From: Timema cristinae
Lineage: Eukaryota; Arthropoda; Insecta; Phasmatodea; Timematidae
Assembly (NCBI GenBank): GCA_039000515.1
Contig: JBCFYV010011135.1
Coordinates: forward strand, 24,420,235 to 24,484,234
Reading direction: 5' to 3'
Length of the DNA: 64,000 nucleotides
The notes under the pieces are model-generated. The model saw only the letters and a list, made by a program, of their open reading frames with translations, did not search any database and was not told the origin of the DNA. The translations under genes were made by a program, and so were the position numbers. This document shows positions 42,198-52,929 of this stretch, piece after piece; positions within the stretch are counted from its first letter, which is position 1, and every line of letters begins with the position of its first letter.

Positions 42198-42642
42198 TAA
42201 ATATATGAATGAACATTTTATGAATGTAAAGTACACGATACGATAGTAAGGCCTACACCCTTTGAATTAAACACGTGTCGCAAGTCAACCTACACTGTGC
42301 AAGATCACTTTTATCTGTGACATTATTACCCCACTCGTGTGTGTGTGGTCGAATTTAATTCATTGTTCTCATGTCCTCTTGTCACAGATAATTGGATGTG
42401 ATATATTAAATCTAGAAATTATGAATATTATATGCCAAGTTTCGTTTTGTATTATTTATTTTTCTCACGCTTTCCTTCGACACTTTTGACCTTGTATTAT
42501 TCATGAATGTTGAATAAAACATTTTGTTCAGGTAAACATATTACTCGTTTCTTACTAATTTAATGTGTCTGCCAATTTGAGGTACATGAAATAATGATAC
42601 CAGTATTAACCTTGGAAGAATAATTATGTGTTTTTTTTCTTT
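42198..42642. other. Intergenic, nothing recognised
   Basis: AT-rich, no repeat or frame recognised. Confidence 0.6.
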
Positions 42643-42868
42643 TAGCACTACGCCTTATTACCCAATCTTGCTATCTACGCATACATGCGAATATGTTAAG
42701 GATGAGGAACGTTGGGTTTATAAGAATTGTACCCCCATTTGCGTGGAGAAAGTGATAGTGGAAAAGCATTTATGAAAAACAAACCCTCATCACACCCGAC
42801 AGAGATTCTAACCTTGATTTCCCGTCATCGGCAGTCTAGTCTTCTGTAAGAGTAGCATTAGATCAAGG
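42643..42868 (-). mobile_element. SINE family C
   Basis: Tail GCACTACGCCTTATTACCC and head complement AGAGTAGCATTAGATCAAGG. The palindrome is mutated (CCAATCTTGC). Confidence 0.75.
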
Positions 42869-43021
42869 TGGTTCAAAGTTTTTGCCTCATAGGGCCACAT
42901 CTGATCATAATTTTGCACTAAAGGAGTTTACAAAGCTCGCCTTAAGTTCCTGATTGGGCGAGGCGAATGCTCATTTTGAATGCTAGTCCCGACACTGCTC
43001 CGGTTTATTTCTCATTCCTAG

Positions 43022-43843
43022 CAGTGGCGGCTCGTGTATAGGCACTGCGGAACTGCAGCACCCCTATTTCCACTTGATATTATCGATAACATTTAATATA
43101 ATGAGTCCTTATTTCTTTAATTCTTTCATTATTTTTGTAGTACAATATATATTCCTTAAGCTTAATGTCAGTACTTCAATAGCCATCCCCCGGTTTATGA
43201 AAAAGTTACAAAAATCTTTATATGGAATTGTGCGCTTCACAGTGCCAGCGACGTGGTGTTTGACTGTTGTGCGCATGCGCACATAGGAGGGAGTGGGGAG
43301 AAAGACGGAACTGACAGGTAGAGAGAGCACTGTTGCTTTCGCAGTGCTGCCTCTGACGTGATGGTGAAAGGAAGTTTTTTTTACTCGGTGTGTGTTGTGC
43401 TTAAAAACCGTGTACCATATTCTTGAATGTGATAAAGAGTAGAAGAGTGTAGAATTAGATTATTCTGCTTCTAGCTATTCTATTTGATTATTTTATTTTT
43501 CGGTTCTTTTATTTAACAGAAAGACTAAATGCGCTTGCAGTAATTTCAACGGAGAAAAATGTCTTCAATTGTCATCCAGAGATCAAAGAGAAAATTATTG
43601 AACTATTAGCGCAAATTGAAACAAGAAGAATGGATTTAATTTTTAAATGAATAGATCAAGCTTGAACTGTAACAATTTAAGTTAAAGTAAGTAAAAAATA
43701 TATATATTTTGTTAAGATTTTATCAAGTTCCTGAATACATTTTCTTTTTATACAGGTTTTTTTCCTTTTACACAATTTTAAAATAAATGCTAAACATTTT
43801 CTGGAGCAGCACCCTCACTAATTTTAGTTATGAGACACCACTG
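43022..43843 (+). mobile_element. Non-autonomous hAT element, copy 1
   Basis: It begins CAGTGGCGGCTCGTG. The right end is GAGACACCACTG, a mutated version of the CGAGCCGCCACTG end seen in copy 2. ATTCCTAG is duplicated exactly at 43014-43021 and 43844-43851, the 8-bp target duplication of hAT elements. Most of the transposase is deleted. The last exon remains at 43520-43650. GCGCATGCGC lies near 43270. Confidence 0.93.
43520..43650 (+). pseudogene. hAT transposase last exon remnant (copy 1)
   Basis: After a splice acceptor (CTTTTATTTAACAG) the frame reads LNALAVISTEKNVF, then HPEIKEKIIELLAQIETRR and MDLIFK before TGA. The LNALAVISTEK segment corresponds to the C-terminal dimerisation region of hAT transposases. 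The DDE catalytic part is missing, so it cannot act alone. Confidence 0.75.
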
Positions 43844-44852
43844 ATTCCTAGATGAAATGTCGCACCTACAAGTCATGATTGCAGTGCTTTTTAAATTCAT
43901 TATAATATTGTCCATCTTGAAGATCCCACAAAATAATGTCCTTCCTATATTGTTCAATACAAAATAAAAGTGTTTTCTTGGTTTCACTCCATTTTATTCT
44001 GACACTTGCTGCAAAGTGTTAATAGCACTGAACACGTCTTTCCTCCAGTATTAACTTTGACGACTGGATCACTGTGCTCCATGCGAACCGGCAATGACTT
44101 GTAATGTAACAACCAAAAGGATTCGTGGAAAAACCGACAGTCAAGTGGGGCACGTTTCGATCGAGCATCAAAAATATCTCCGCCCGTTGCTTGCTGCACC
44201 GGCACTGACTAGCGTGTTACATTACACTGTTCTGTTACAAGTCAGTCACCGCCTTTAGATATATTTAGTTACACCATTAAATTAATAATGGCTTACACAT
44301 AACAATTAATAAACCATTATTTTCAATACTTATACATAAAATAGCCGGAGAGCCAAGTCTATTTTCCACCATTGTTGTCCGAGCCAACAAGTCAGTTTTC
44401 AACCATAGTTGTCCGAGCCAACAAGTCTGTTTTCCACCATAGTTGTCCGAGACAACAAGTCTGTTTTCTACCATTGTTGTCCGAGCCAACAAGTCTGTTT
44501 TCCACCATAGTTGTCCGAGACAACAAGTCTGTTTTCTACCATAGTTGTCCGAGACAACAAGTCTGTTTTCTACCATTGTTGACCGAGACAACAAGTCTGT
44601 TTTCTACAATAGTTGTCCGAGACAACAAGTCTGTTTTCTACCATAGTTGTCCGAGACAACAAGCCTGTTTTCTACCATAGTTGTCCGAGACAAAAAGTCT
44701 GTTTTCTACCATAGTTGTCCGAGACAACAAGTCTGTTTTCTACCATAGTTGTCCGAGACAACAAGTCTGTTTTCTACCATAGTTGTCCGAGACAACAAGT
44801 CTGTTTTATACCATTGTTGTCCGAGCCAACAAGTCTGTTTTCCACCATAGTT

Positions 44853-44900
44853 AATAATAATATTTAGCACCGCGTCCTACTACCCGTTCGGGTTATACGC
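44853..44900 (-). mobile_element. 48-bp SINE tail insertion in the array, copy 1
   Basis: AATAATAATATTTAGCACCG, then the palindrome CCCGTTCGGG and TTATACGC, between two copies of TTCCACCATAGTT (44840-44852 and 44901-44913). Those copies are both array sequence and a plausible 13-bp target duplication. Confidence 0.85.
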
Positions 44901-45423
44901 TTCCACCATAGTTGTTCGAAACAACAAGTCTGTTTTTCACCATAGTTGTCCAAGCCAACAAGTTTGTTTTCCACCATAGTTGTCCAAGTCAACAAGTTTG
45001 TTTTCCACCATAGTTGTCCAAGTCAACAAGTCTGCTTTCCACCATAGTTGTCCAAGCCAACAAGTCTGTTTCCCACCATTGTTGTCCTAGCCAACAAGTC
45101 TGCTTTCCACTATAGTTGTCCGAGCCAACAAGTCTGCTTTCCACCATTGTTGTCCGAGCCAACAAGTCTGTTTTTCACCATTGTTGTCAGAGCCAACAAG
45201 TCTGTTTTTCACCATAGTTGTCCAAGCCAACAAGTCTGTTTCCCACCATTGTTGTCCTAGCCAACAAGTCTGCTTTCCACTATAGTTGTCCAAGCCAACA
45301 AGTCTGTTTTCCACCATTGTTGTCAGAGCCAACAAGTCTGTTTCCCACCATAGTTGTTAAAGCCAACAAGTCTGTTTCCCACCATTGTTGTCCAAGCCAA
45401 CAAGTCTGCTTTCCACCATAGTT

Positions 45424-45471
45424 AATAATAATATTTAGCACCGCGTTTTACTACCCGTTCGGGTTATACGC
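45424..45471 (-). mobile_element. 48-bp SINE tail insertion in the array, copy 2
   Basis: Same borders as the copy at 44853, at a distance of 571 bp, which equals 48 + 13 + 15 x 34. The internal difference is two bases (CCGCGTTTTAC against CCGCGTCCTAC). Confidence 0.85.
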
Positions 45472-46690
45472 TTCCACCATTGTTGTCCGAGCCAACAAGT
45501 CTGTTTTCCACCATAGTTGTCCAAGCCAACAAGTCTGCTTTCCACCATAGTTGTCCGAGCCAACAAGTCTGCTTTCCACCATAGTTGTCCGAGCCAACAA
45601 GTCTGCTTTCCACCATTGTTGTCCGAGCCAACAAGTCTGTTTTTCACCATAGTTGTCCAAGCCAACAAGTCTGCTTTCCACCATTGTTGTCCGAGCCAAC
45701 ATGTCTGCTTTCCACCATAGTTGTCCAAGCCAACAAGTCTGTTTCCCACCATAGTTGTCAGAGCCAACAAGTCTGCTTTCCACCATTGTTGTCCGAGCTA
45801 ACAAGTCTGTTTTACACCATAGTTGTCCGAGCCAACAAGTCTGCTTTCCACCATAGTTGTCCGAGCCAACAAGTCTGCTTTCCACCATAGTTGTCCGAGC
45901 CAACAAGTCTGCTTTCCACCATAGTTGTCCAAGCCAACAAGTCTGTTTTCCACCATAGTTGTCCAAGCCAACAAGTCTGTTTTCCACCAAAGTTGTCCAA
46001 GCCAACAAGTCTGCTTTCCACCATAGTTGTCCGAGCCAACAAGTCTGTTTTCCACCATAGTTGTCAGAGCCAACAAGTCTGCTTTCCACCATTGTTGTCC
46101 GAGCCAACAAGTCTGCTTTCCACCATTGTTGTCCGAGCCAACAAGTCTGTTTCCCACCATAGTTGTCCAAGGCAACAAGTTTGTTTCCCACCATAGTTGT
46201 CCAAGCCAACAAGTTTGTTTTCCACCATAGTTGTCCAAGTCAACAAGTCTGCTTTCCACCATAGTTGTCCGAGCCAACAAGTCTGTTTCCCACCATAGTT
46301 GTCCGAGCCAACAAGTCTGTTTCCCACCATAGTTGTCCGAGCCAACAAGTCTGTTTCCCACCATAGTTGTCCAAGCCAACAAGTCTGCTTTCCACCATAG
46401 TTGTCCGAGCCAACAAGTCTGTTTCCCACCATAGTTGTCCAAGCCAACAAGTCTGCTTTCCACTATAGTTGTCCAAGCCAACAAGTCTGCTTTCCACTAT
46501 AGTTGTCCAAGCCAACAAGTCTGCTTTCCACTATAGTTGTCCAAACCAACAAGTCTGCTTTCCACTATAGTTGTCCAAACCAACAAGTCTGTTTCCCACC
46601 ATAGTTGTCCAAGCCAACAAGTCTGCTTTCCACTATAGTTGTCCAAGCCAACAAGTCTGCTTTCCCACCTTAGTTGTCCTCGGCCATGTC

Positions 46691-47289
46691 TTGATTAGAC
46701 CTAACAATGACACCGCCAGTTACCCTTAACAATATTCCAATACCTCAATATGAATTTGTATGATATATCTGAAATTCTGATCTGTTCGCCTGGCTCTTTT
46801 AATGCCTCCTTTTCCGTTGAGCCACTCAGATGTGTTTATTTCCGCTAAATTCCAATTTTTTTTTTCGTCCATCTCCTGACCATTTGTGGGGAGAGGGAGT
46901 ATATTTTCTAATTTTACCACCCATGGATCCGCCCCTGACTGCAGCTTCTAAGCGTACCATCACAACACAGCCTTGACGCGACCTTGTGCTATACGAACCT
47001 TGTCCGTGGCCCCGCAGGTGGACACCGAGCCGCGGCCGGTTTGTTCATGTATGCAAATGTTTGCGCGCGTAATTTAAAGACGCCCACTGCCGTGCAGATC
47101 TGGGAACTAAAGGCATGCGTCGCACGATGTCTCAACTCTTTGACATATTGCCTTACGAAATGTTGTAATCAGAAGAGTGAGTGAGGACTCGTCTAATAAA
47201 TACTACCGTGACAAAAAGTGTACACGACATTTATCAACGGCTACTGCTACCTTTCCCAGGTGACACGAGGAGGAGGCTGATACATAAGG
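46691..47289. other. Intergenic, partly GC-rich
   Basis: The 46985-47190 part has a possible acceptor (GTGGCCCCGCAG at about 47017) and an open frame of 66 codons, but no recognised motif. The rest is unremarkable. Confidence 0.3.
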
Positions 47290-47575
47290 GTACGGCCAGA
47301 CTGCGCGAGCGACTAATAAATAAAATAGAACATATTGGTTGTAATGAGAGGGTGGCCAGACTGGAGCGAGCGAGCGACTAATAAATAAAATAGAACATAT
47401 TGGTTGTAATGAGAGGTGGCCAGACTGGAGCGAGCGAGCAACTAATAAATAAAATAGAACACATTGGTTGTAATGAGAGGTGGCCAGACTGAAGCGAGTG
47501 AGCGAGTGACTAATAAATAAAATAGAACACATTGGTTGTAATGAAATGTGGTCAGACTGGAGCGAGCGACCAGCG
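47290..47575. repeat. 68-bp tandem repeat, about 4 copies
   Basis: Units read GGCCAGACTGGAGCGAGCGA, then CTAATAAATAAAATAGAACA and TTGGTTGTAATGAGAGG. The last unit is disrupted. The 109-codon minus-strand frame is incidental. Confidence 0.92.
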
Positions 47576-47668
47576 CGCTTGAGAGATAGAACTGGTTCTA
47601 ATTTTCAAGCGCGCGCGCTCGAGCCGGAACAGTTAGTTTACAGGCGCTGAGCAATATTATTGTATGTT

Positions 47669-48463
47669 CAGTGGCGGCTCGTGTATAGGCACTGCAGAAC
47701 TGCAGCACCACCTATTTCCACTTGATAGTATCGATAACATTTAATATAATGAATCCTTTTTTCTTTAATTCTCTTTATTTTTGTAGTACAATATATATTC
47801 CTTAAACTTAATGTCAGTACTTCAGTAGCCATCCCCCAGTTTATGGAAAATATACTAAGATCTTTGTATGAAACTGTGCGCTTCACAGAACCAGCGACGT
47901 GGTGTTTGACACTTGTACGCATGCGCACATAGGAGGGGAGTGGGGAGGAAGGCGGGACTGCAAGGTAGAGAGAGCATTGTTGCTATCGCAGTGCCAGCTC
48001 TCTCGTGATGGTGGAAGAAAGTGTTTTTTTACTCAGCGTGTGTTGTGCTTAAAAATCGTGTACCATATTCTTGAATAAGATAAAGTGTAGAAGAGTGTAG
48101 AGTTAGATTATTATTCTGCTTCCAGCAATTCTATTTTATTCTTTTATTTTTCGTGCAGTAATTTCAATGGAGAAAAGTTTCCTCAAATGTCATCCAGAGA
48201 TTAAGGAGAAAACTATTGAACTTTTTGCGCAAATTAAAACAAGAATAATGGATTTCATTTTTAAATAAACGGATCAAGCTTTAACTGTATTAATTTAAGT
48301 TAAAGTAAGTAAAAAAGAATTTTTTTTGTTAAGATTTTATTGAGTTCCTGAATAAATTTTCTTTTTATACAGTTTTTTTTTTTCATTTTACACAATTTTT
48401 AAACAAAGGCTAAACATTTTCTGGAGCAGCACCTCCACTAATTTTAGTTACGAGCCGCCACTG
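47669..48463 (+). mobile_element. Non-autonomous hAT element, copy 2
   Basis: Perfect inverted ends (CAGTGGCGGCTCGT and ACGAGCCGCCACTG) and a perfect 8-bp target duplication TGTATGTT (47661-47668 and 48464-48471). Highly similar to the element at 43022 over its full length. Contains GCATGCGCACATAGGAGG near 47920. Confidence 0.95.
48155..48268 (+). pseudogene. hAT transposase last exon remnant (copy 2)
   Basis: Reads AVISMEKSFLKCHPEIKEK, then TIELFAQIKTRIMDFIFK and a TAA stop. It lacks about 30 bp upstream compared with copy 1, including the acceptor, so this copy could not be spliced in the same way. Confidence 0.75.
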
Positions 48464-48549
48464 TGTATGTTGGTTCATATATGTAACACTGATATGTTAA
48501 AATACTTCAATATTATAATCAAAATATGCCTTGATAAATAAGAATCACC

Positions 48550-48685
48550 ATTAGCGTGGAGAGAGGATGGGAAAACAATATATCTATTGTCAAAAAAAAA
48601 AAACTCAGTTCGCTGAGCCACGATTCGAACCTTTGCCTCCTCGTCAACGACTATCTAGAGCTATCTGCTAATCACTCGCTCACTT
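48550..48685 (-). mobile_element. SINE family C fragment
   Basis: Body ATTAGCGTGGAGAGAGG and B-box complement CACGATTCGAACC are clear. The tail is missing. Confidence 0.6.
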
Positions 48686-49289
48686 TTCAATATGGCCGAA
48701 CCATAACGTAACGAAACCAGTGGCGAGGTATGACTTTAAAGAAGGTGTCATGACCTACAAGAGTAACGCAAGCCCTTACCCCAATTTTCTTTTCTTCAAA
48801 CTTATACACTGTGATGTAATGGTCTCCTGTCCATGCTTCATAGAGGACGACATATTTGTAATGATACGGTTCACTATCCATAAGCCGCGAAAGGGTAATA
48901 AGACGTGATAAAAAAAAGTTGGTGTTGCATTATATAGAATAGTTAGTGGCACAGTTCATGGCAGAAAATCTAGCTGGGTTTGTGGGAGCTTCAGGTTAAC
49001 TACCGTTTTATTGGGGGAGGGCCCGTTAAGTGCTATATAAACTGCTTCACATGTGTCCCTTCGGGATTGGGCAGATTACCAAGATAGCCGAGGCAACCAG
49101 AAAAAAGAGAAAGAGAGATAATCGTAAATAAGAAGAAGAAGGTATTTTGGCACTTTTCAGCTTGAAAATTTGTCAAGATTATTACTTAGGCAAAAATTAA
49201 GCTTGGATTAAATAAAGCAGCGATTTATATCCGGGAACTAAGCCGGCGACATAAACGTTAAAAGCAGCAATCAACAACTATCAAAACTA

Positions 49290-49440
49290 CTGCCGGTGGA
49301 CATGTGGTTTAAATGTCACGCTCACCTAGTCTGATTTGCCGGTTACGAGGGGAGGTGGGATGAAGTTTAAGCTGGCTAGATTTCCCTAGATGATGGCCAC
49401 CACTATCACCTTCAAACAAATGCGGGTGAATTTCTTATAG
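49290..49440 (+). mobile_element. SINE family C trace
   Basis: Head-like GCCGGTGGACATGTGGTTTA and body-like CTTCAAACAAATGCGGGTG. The B box is lost. Confidence 0.5.
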
Positions 49441-49617
49441 GATATTCTCCCTCCGTGTTCTCCATCACCCAACTATCGCAACAAGAACCGGGAGAGACCT
49501 GTTTTCAGTGTATTCGTTGTTTAGTTGTGGACGCACTCCAAGTGTGGTGGACTTTTTTTTTTTTTTTAAAAAGGCTAAAACATATTTTGTAATGTGTGCA
49601 AAATAGTTTTTTTTTTA

Positions 49618-51397
49618 AATCGCCGAGTCTTACTTACCGTTCGGGCTATACGCTTATATACTAAATACACTCCTGGTTTAAGGATTAGGAAGGATATCAT
49701 TATAGGAAGTGTACCCACATTCTCGTTAAGAGTGGAAAGCTATTTTGGAATAAAACCACCCCCCACTACACCCAACCTACACTGGATAACATCTCTGAGG
49801 GAACTGTATGGTTACTATTGAGAAACGGCCGTTCATTCTCTTGTTTTCATGTGATCAATCTTCAAATATCATCTCTGAGAGAACTGTATGGTTACTATTG
49901 GGAAACAGCTTGTCATTCTCTTGTTTTCATGTGGTCAATCTTCAAATATCATCTCTGAGAGAACTGTATGGTTACTATTGGGAAACAGCTTGTCATTCTC
50001 TTGTTTTCATGTGGTCAATCTTCAAATATCATCTCTGAGAGAACTGTAAGGTTACTATTGGGAAACAGCTTGTCATTCTCTTGTTTTCTTGTGGTCAATC
50101 TTCAACTATCATCTCTGAGAGAACTGTATGGTTACTATTGGGAAACAGCCTGTCATTTTCTTGTTTTCATGTGGTCAATCTTCAAATATCATCTCTGAGA
50201 GAACTGTATGGTTACTATTGGGAAACAGCCTGTCATTCTCTTGTTTTCATGTGGTCAATCTTCAACTATCATCTCTGAGGGAACTGTATGGTTACTATTG
50301 GGAAACAGCTTGTCATTCTCTTGTTTTCATGTGATCAATCTTCAAATATCATCTCTGAGGGAACTGTAAGGTTACTATTGGGAAACAGCCTGTCATTCTC
50401 TTGTTTTAATGTGGTCAATCTTCAAATATCATCTCTGAGGGAACTGTATGGTTACTATTGGGAAACAGCTTGTCATTCTCTTGTTTTCATGTGGTCAATC
50501 TTCAAATATAATCTCTGAGGGAACTGTAAGGTTACTATTGGGAAACAGCCTGTCATTCTCTTGTTTTCATGTGATCAATCTTCAAATATAATCTCTGAGG
50601 GAACTGTATGGTTACTATTGGGAAACAGCTTGTCATTCTCTTGTTTTCTTGTGGTCAATCTTCAAATATCATCTCTTAGGGAACTGTATGGTTACAATTG
50701 GGAAACAGCTTGTCATTCTCTTGTTTTATTGTGGTCACTCTTCAAATATCATCTCTGAGAGAACTGTAAGGTTACTATTGGGAAACAGCTTGTCATTCTC
50801 TTGTTTTCTTGTGGTCAATCTTCAACTATCATCTCTGAGGGAACTGTATGGTTACTATTGGGGAACGGCCTGTCATTCTCTTGTTTTCATGTGGTCAATC
50901 TTCAAATATAATCTCTGAGGGAACTGTAAGGTTACTATTGGGAAACAGCTTGTCATTCTCTTGTTTTCATGTGGTCATTCTTCAAATATCATCTCTAAAG
51001 GAACTGTAAGGTTACTATTGGGAAACGGCCTGTCATTCTCTTGTTTTCATGTGGTCAATCTCAAATATCATCTCTGAGAAAACTGTATGGTTACTATTGG
51101 GGAAAAAGTGTTGTCATTTTCTCGTTATGTGGTCAATCTCCTCTCAAATTTAAGAGAAGTTTCGCAATGCTGGTTACTCGAGGTTGCCAGTAGCTCCTTC
51201 TTACCCCAGAAACTGAGAGCGAGGAGGTTTGGCAACAGATAACTGAGAGAGAGCGAAGATAATGCTTTTCCACGTAAGACCTATTGCTACCTCATAGGTT
51301 GTAATGGGTGTAGTTTCAAACCTCGATCTCCCCGTAATAGTAAGTCTAGTCTACTGTGAGAGTAGCGCGTTAGACCACGTGGCCAGCGAAGCGGATT
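49618..51397 (-). mobile_element. SINE family C interrupted by an 80-bp array
   Basis: The tail half (GCCGAGTCTTACTTACC to CTACACCCAACC) lies at 49618-49788. The head half (TTTCAAACCTCGATCTCCCC to CGTGGCCAGCGAAGCGG) lies at 51302-51397. Together they give one C element lacking a few bases around the B box. The array and about 170 bp of unrelated DNA lie between them. Confidence 0.8.
49790..51130. repeat. 80-bp minisatellite, about 17 copies
   Basis: The unit contains ATCTCTGAG(A/G)GAACTGTA, GGTTACTATTGGGAAACAG and TTGTTTTCATGTGGTCAATC. The period is 80 with very few gaps. Variants (TATGG/TAAGG, CTTGTC/CCTGTC, AAATATC/AACTATC) are shuffled among copies, a sign of unequal exchange or conversion. 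Short frames (76 codons) are incidental. Confidence 0.96.
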
Positions 51398-51440
51398 GAG
51401 TGACCAGTTCGTGTCCAACTCTTTAACTCAGTGAGTGTCT

Positions 51441-51640
51441 AACACACGTCCAATCTGTTTGCTGGTGTTATCGCAATTGTAAAACACACGTCCTATCTGT
51501 TTGCTGGTGTTATCGCAATTGTAGAACACACGTCCAATCTGTTTGCTGGTGTTATCGCAATTGTAGAACTATCGCAATTGTAGAACACACGTCCAATCTT
51601 TTTGCCGGTGTTATCGCAATTGTAGAAAACACGTCCAAAC
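51441..51640. repeat. 42-bp tandem repeat, about 5 copies
   Basis: AACACACGTCCAATCTGTTT followed by GCTGGTGTTATCGCAATTGT. One partial unit (ACTATCGCAATTGTAG) shows slippage. Confidence 0.93.
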
Positions 51641-51893
51641 CCTTTGGGCAATTTCCCTTCTTAGAAAGAAATCGGCCAAAGTCACTTTTCCTTGTCATTT
51701 AAAAAAAATAAAACTGCAACTCGGTTTGTGGAGATCTTTTACAATATATCCTGTTCTTTACTGTTAGTTTTTAAAGATCCAAACAAATATGTATTGTACC
51801 TTTATTTTAGAAAGTGAATAATTTCTTCACTGTAAATCATAAATCCTGCTTAAGTAAACATTAAATATATGTTTATATTTCACCATACCTCAA

Positions 51894-51897
<4 letters not shown>

Positions 51898-51924
<27 letters not shown>

Positions 51925-51942
51925 GCACCGCGTCTTACTACC
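51898..51942 (-). mobile_element. Minimal SINE tail insertion with 15-bp target duplication
   Basis: The insert is (TTA)n plus only GCACCGCGTCTTACTACC. The 15-mer CCATACCTCAAGTTA stands at both sides (51883-51897 and 51943-51957). It is the shortest SINE insertion in the window, with the palindrome excluded. Confidence 0.95.
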
Positions 51943-51957
51943 CCATACCTCAAGTTA

Positions 51958-52614
51958 AAAGTATGTAAGTCGTGTGATTATAAAGTGAACCTTTTAACAC
52001 ATCAATAAAATAATAAATTAGGGGTAAAAAAAAAGAACGTTTCCAAATTTATCAAAGACATGGATGTAAAGAGATGAAAATAAAGTGCAGCTAGCTGGAA
52101 TGTACATGTTTTCTGCGCAGTAAAAAAAAAAAAAAAAATAAAAAAAAATAAAAAAAGCGCAACTCGTCCACTTAGAGGCATGACCGTATGTAGAAGAAAG
52201 AAGGCTGTAGAACAATCTAATAACGCTCTGAAAATGGCGAGAGAGGTTGGCAGTCGTGCTCGACGCTATCATTATAATTATTATTATTATTACTGTTATT
52301 ATTGTTTATTCGAGAAGAGTTGCATTTAGGATGTGACGAGAGGTGGGTGGGATCGCTAGTATTCTACCAGCTCCGCCCGAAAGAGATCTTAAAAACCATA
52401 ATCGGTAAACATACCCAGATATCGGAGACGTGTTTTTATAAACTTTTTTAATTTCCACATTGAAATTAATATCAAAATGTCTTTTAAATCTCAATGTAGC
52501 ATTTTTGAATGTATTATACACACGAAGGAAATGATTAATTGTATTTTTATATGCGAATATGGCCATGTCGATTTTGATGATAAATTAACGATATAAAAAC
52601 CACACAAATGTGTA
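51958..52614. other. Intergenic, nothing recognised
   Basis: Contains an A-rich stretch at 52120-52155. Frames at 52018 and 52306 (minus) show no motif. Confidence 0.5.
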
Positions 52615-52880
52615 TTGATTATTATTAGGTGTTTTGTCTCACAACAGGTTCACACAGGTGAGTGAACTTAGACCGCTAATGCACCCTGTTTTCTGCCTCC
52701 TTCAAGTAATCCAATATTTGAATCCTCCTCCTTCCCCTCAACCTCTCCTTCCATGAAGTCGTGCAGAAGACAGTTCCTCCTAAGGATGTGTCCTGTCTGA
52801 TTTGTACCGATGAATCACATCTAAAATGGTTCTCTTCTCACCCACTCCTCTTAGCTCTTAGGACTTCATCCGTCACTTAT
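52615..52880 (-). pseudogene. LINE C-terminus and 3' end
   Basis: The minus strand reads NQTGHILRRNCLLHDFMEG, then EVEGKEEDSNIGLLEG and GRKQGALAV before a stop. It ends GTTGTGAGACAAAACACC, then TAATAATAAT. It is the sister copy of the one at 1862 and 2769. Frameshifts are present. Confidence 0.75.
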
Positions 52881-52929
52881 GCGAAATTGATTACTTAGAC
52901 TTTATTATCAGAATAATGCCAGCTATTTC

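Larger units (their letters stand above)
44355..46690. repeat. 34-bp minisatellite, about 66 copies
   Basis: The unit is AGTTGTCC(G/A)AGCCAACAAG followed by TCTG(T/C)TTTCCACCAT. The main variants are GTTTTC, GCTTTC and GTTTCC in the second part. As 34 is not a multiple of three, all frames are used in turn, and long frames up to 253 codons on both strands are artefacts. Two identical SINE-tail insertions interrupt it (44853-44900 and 45424-45471). Confidence 0.97.

Noticed and set aside
45451..46484. Long repetitive frames (253 and 228 codons) that look like a repeat protein
   Set aside because: They follow from a 34-bp unit without stops. Equivalent frames exist on both strands and in several phases, and SINE tails interrupt the array.
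44355..46690. Regular short repeats as a CRISPR array
   Set aside because: The 34-bp units are directly adjacent with no unique spacers, and the genome is eukaryotic.
49808..50918. Series of 65-89 codon frames with near-identical proteins
   Set aside because: They are shadows of the 80-bp satellite.
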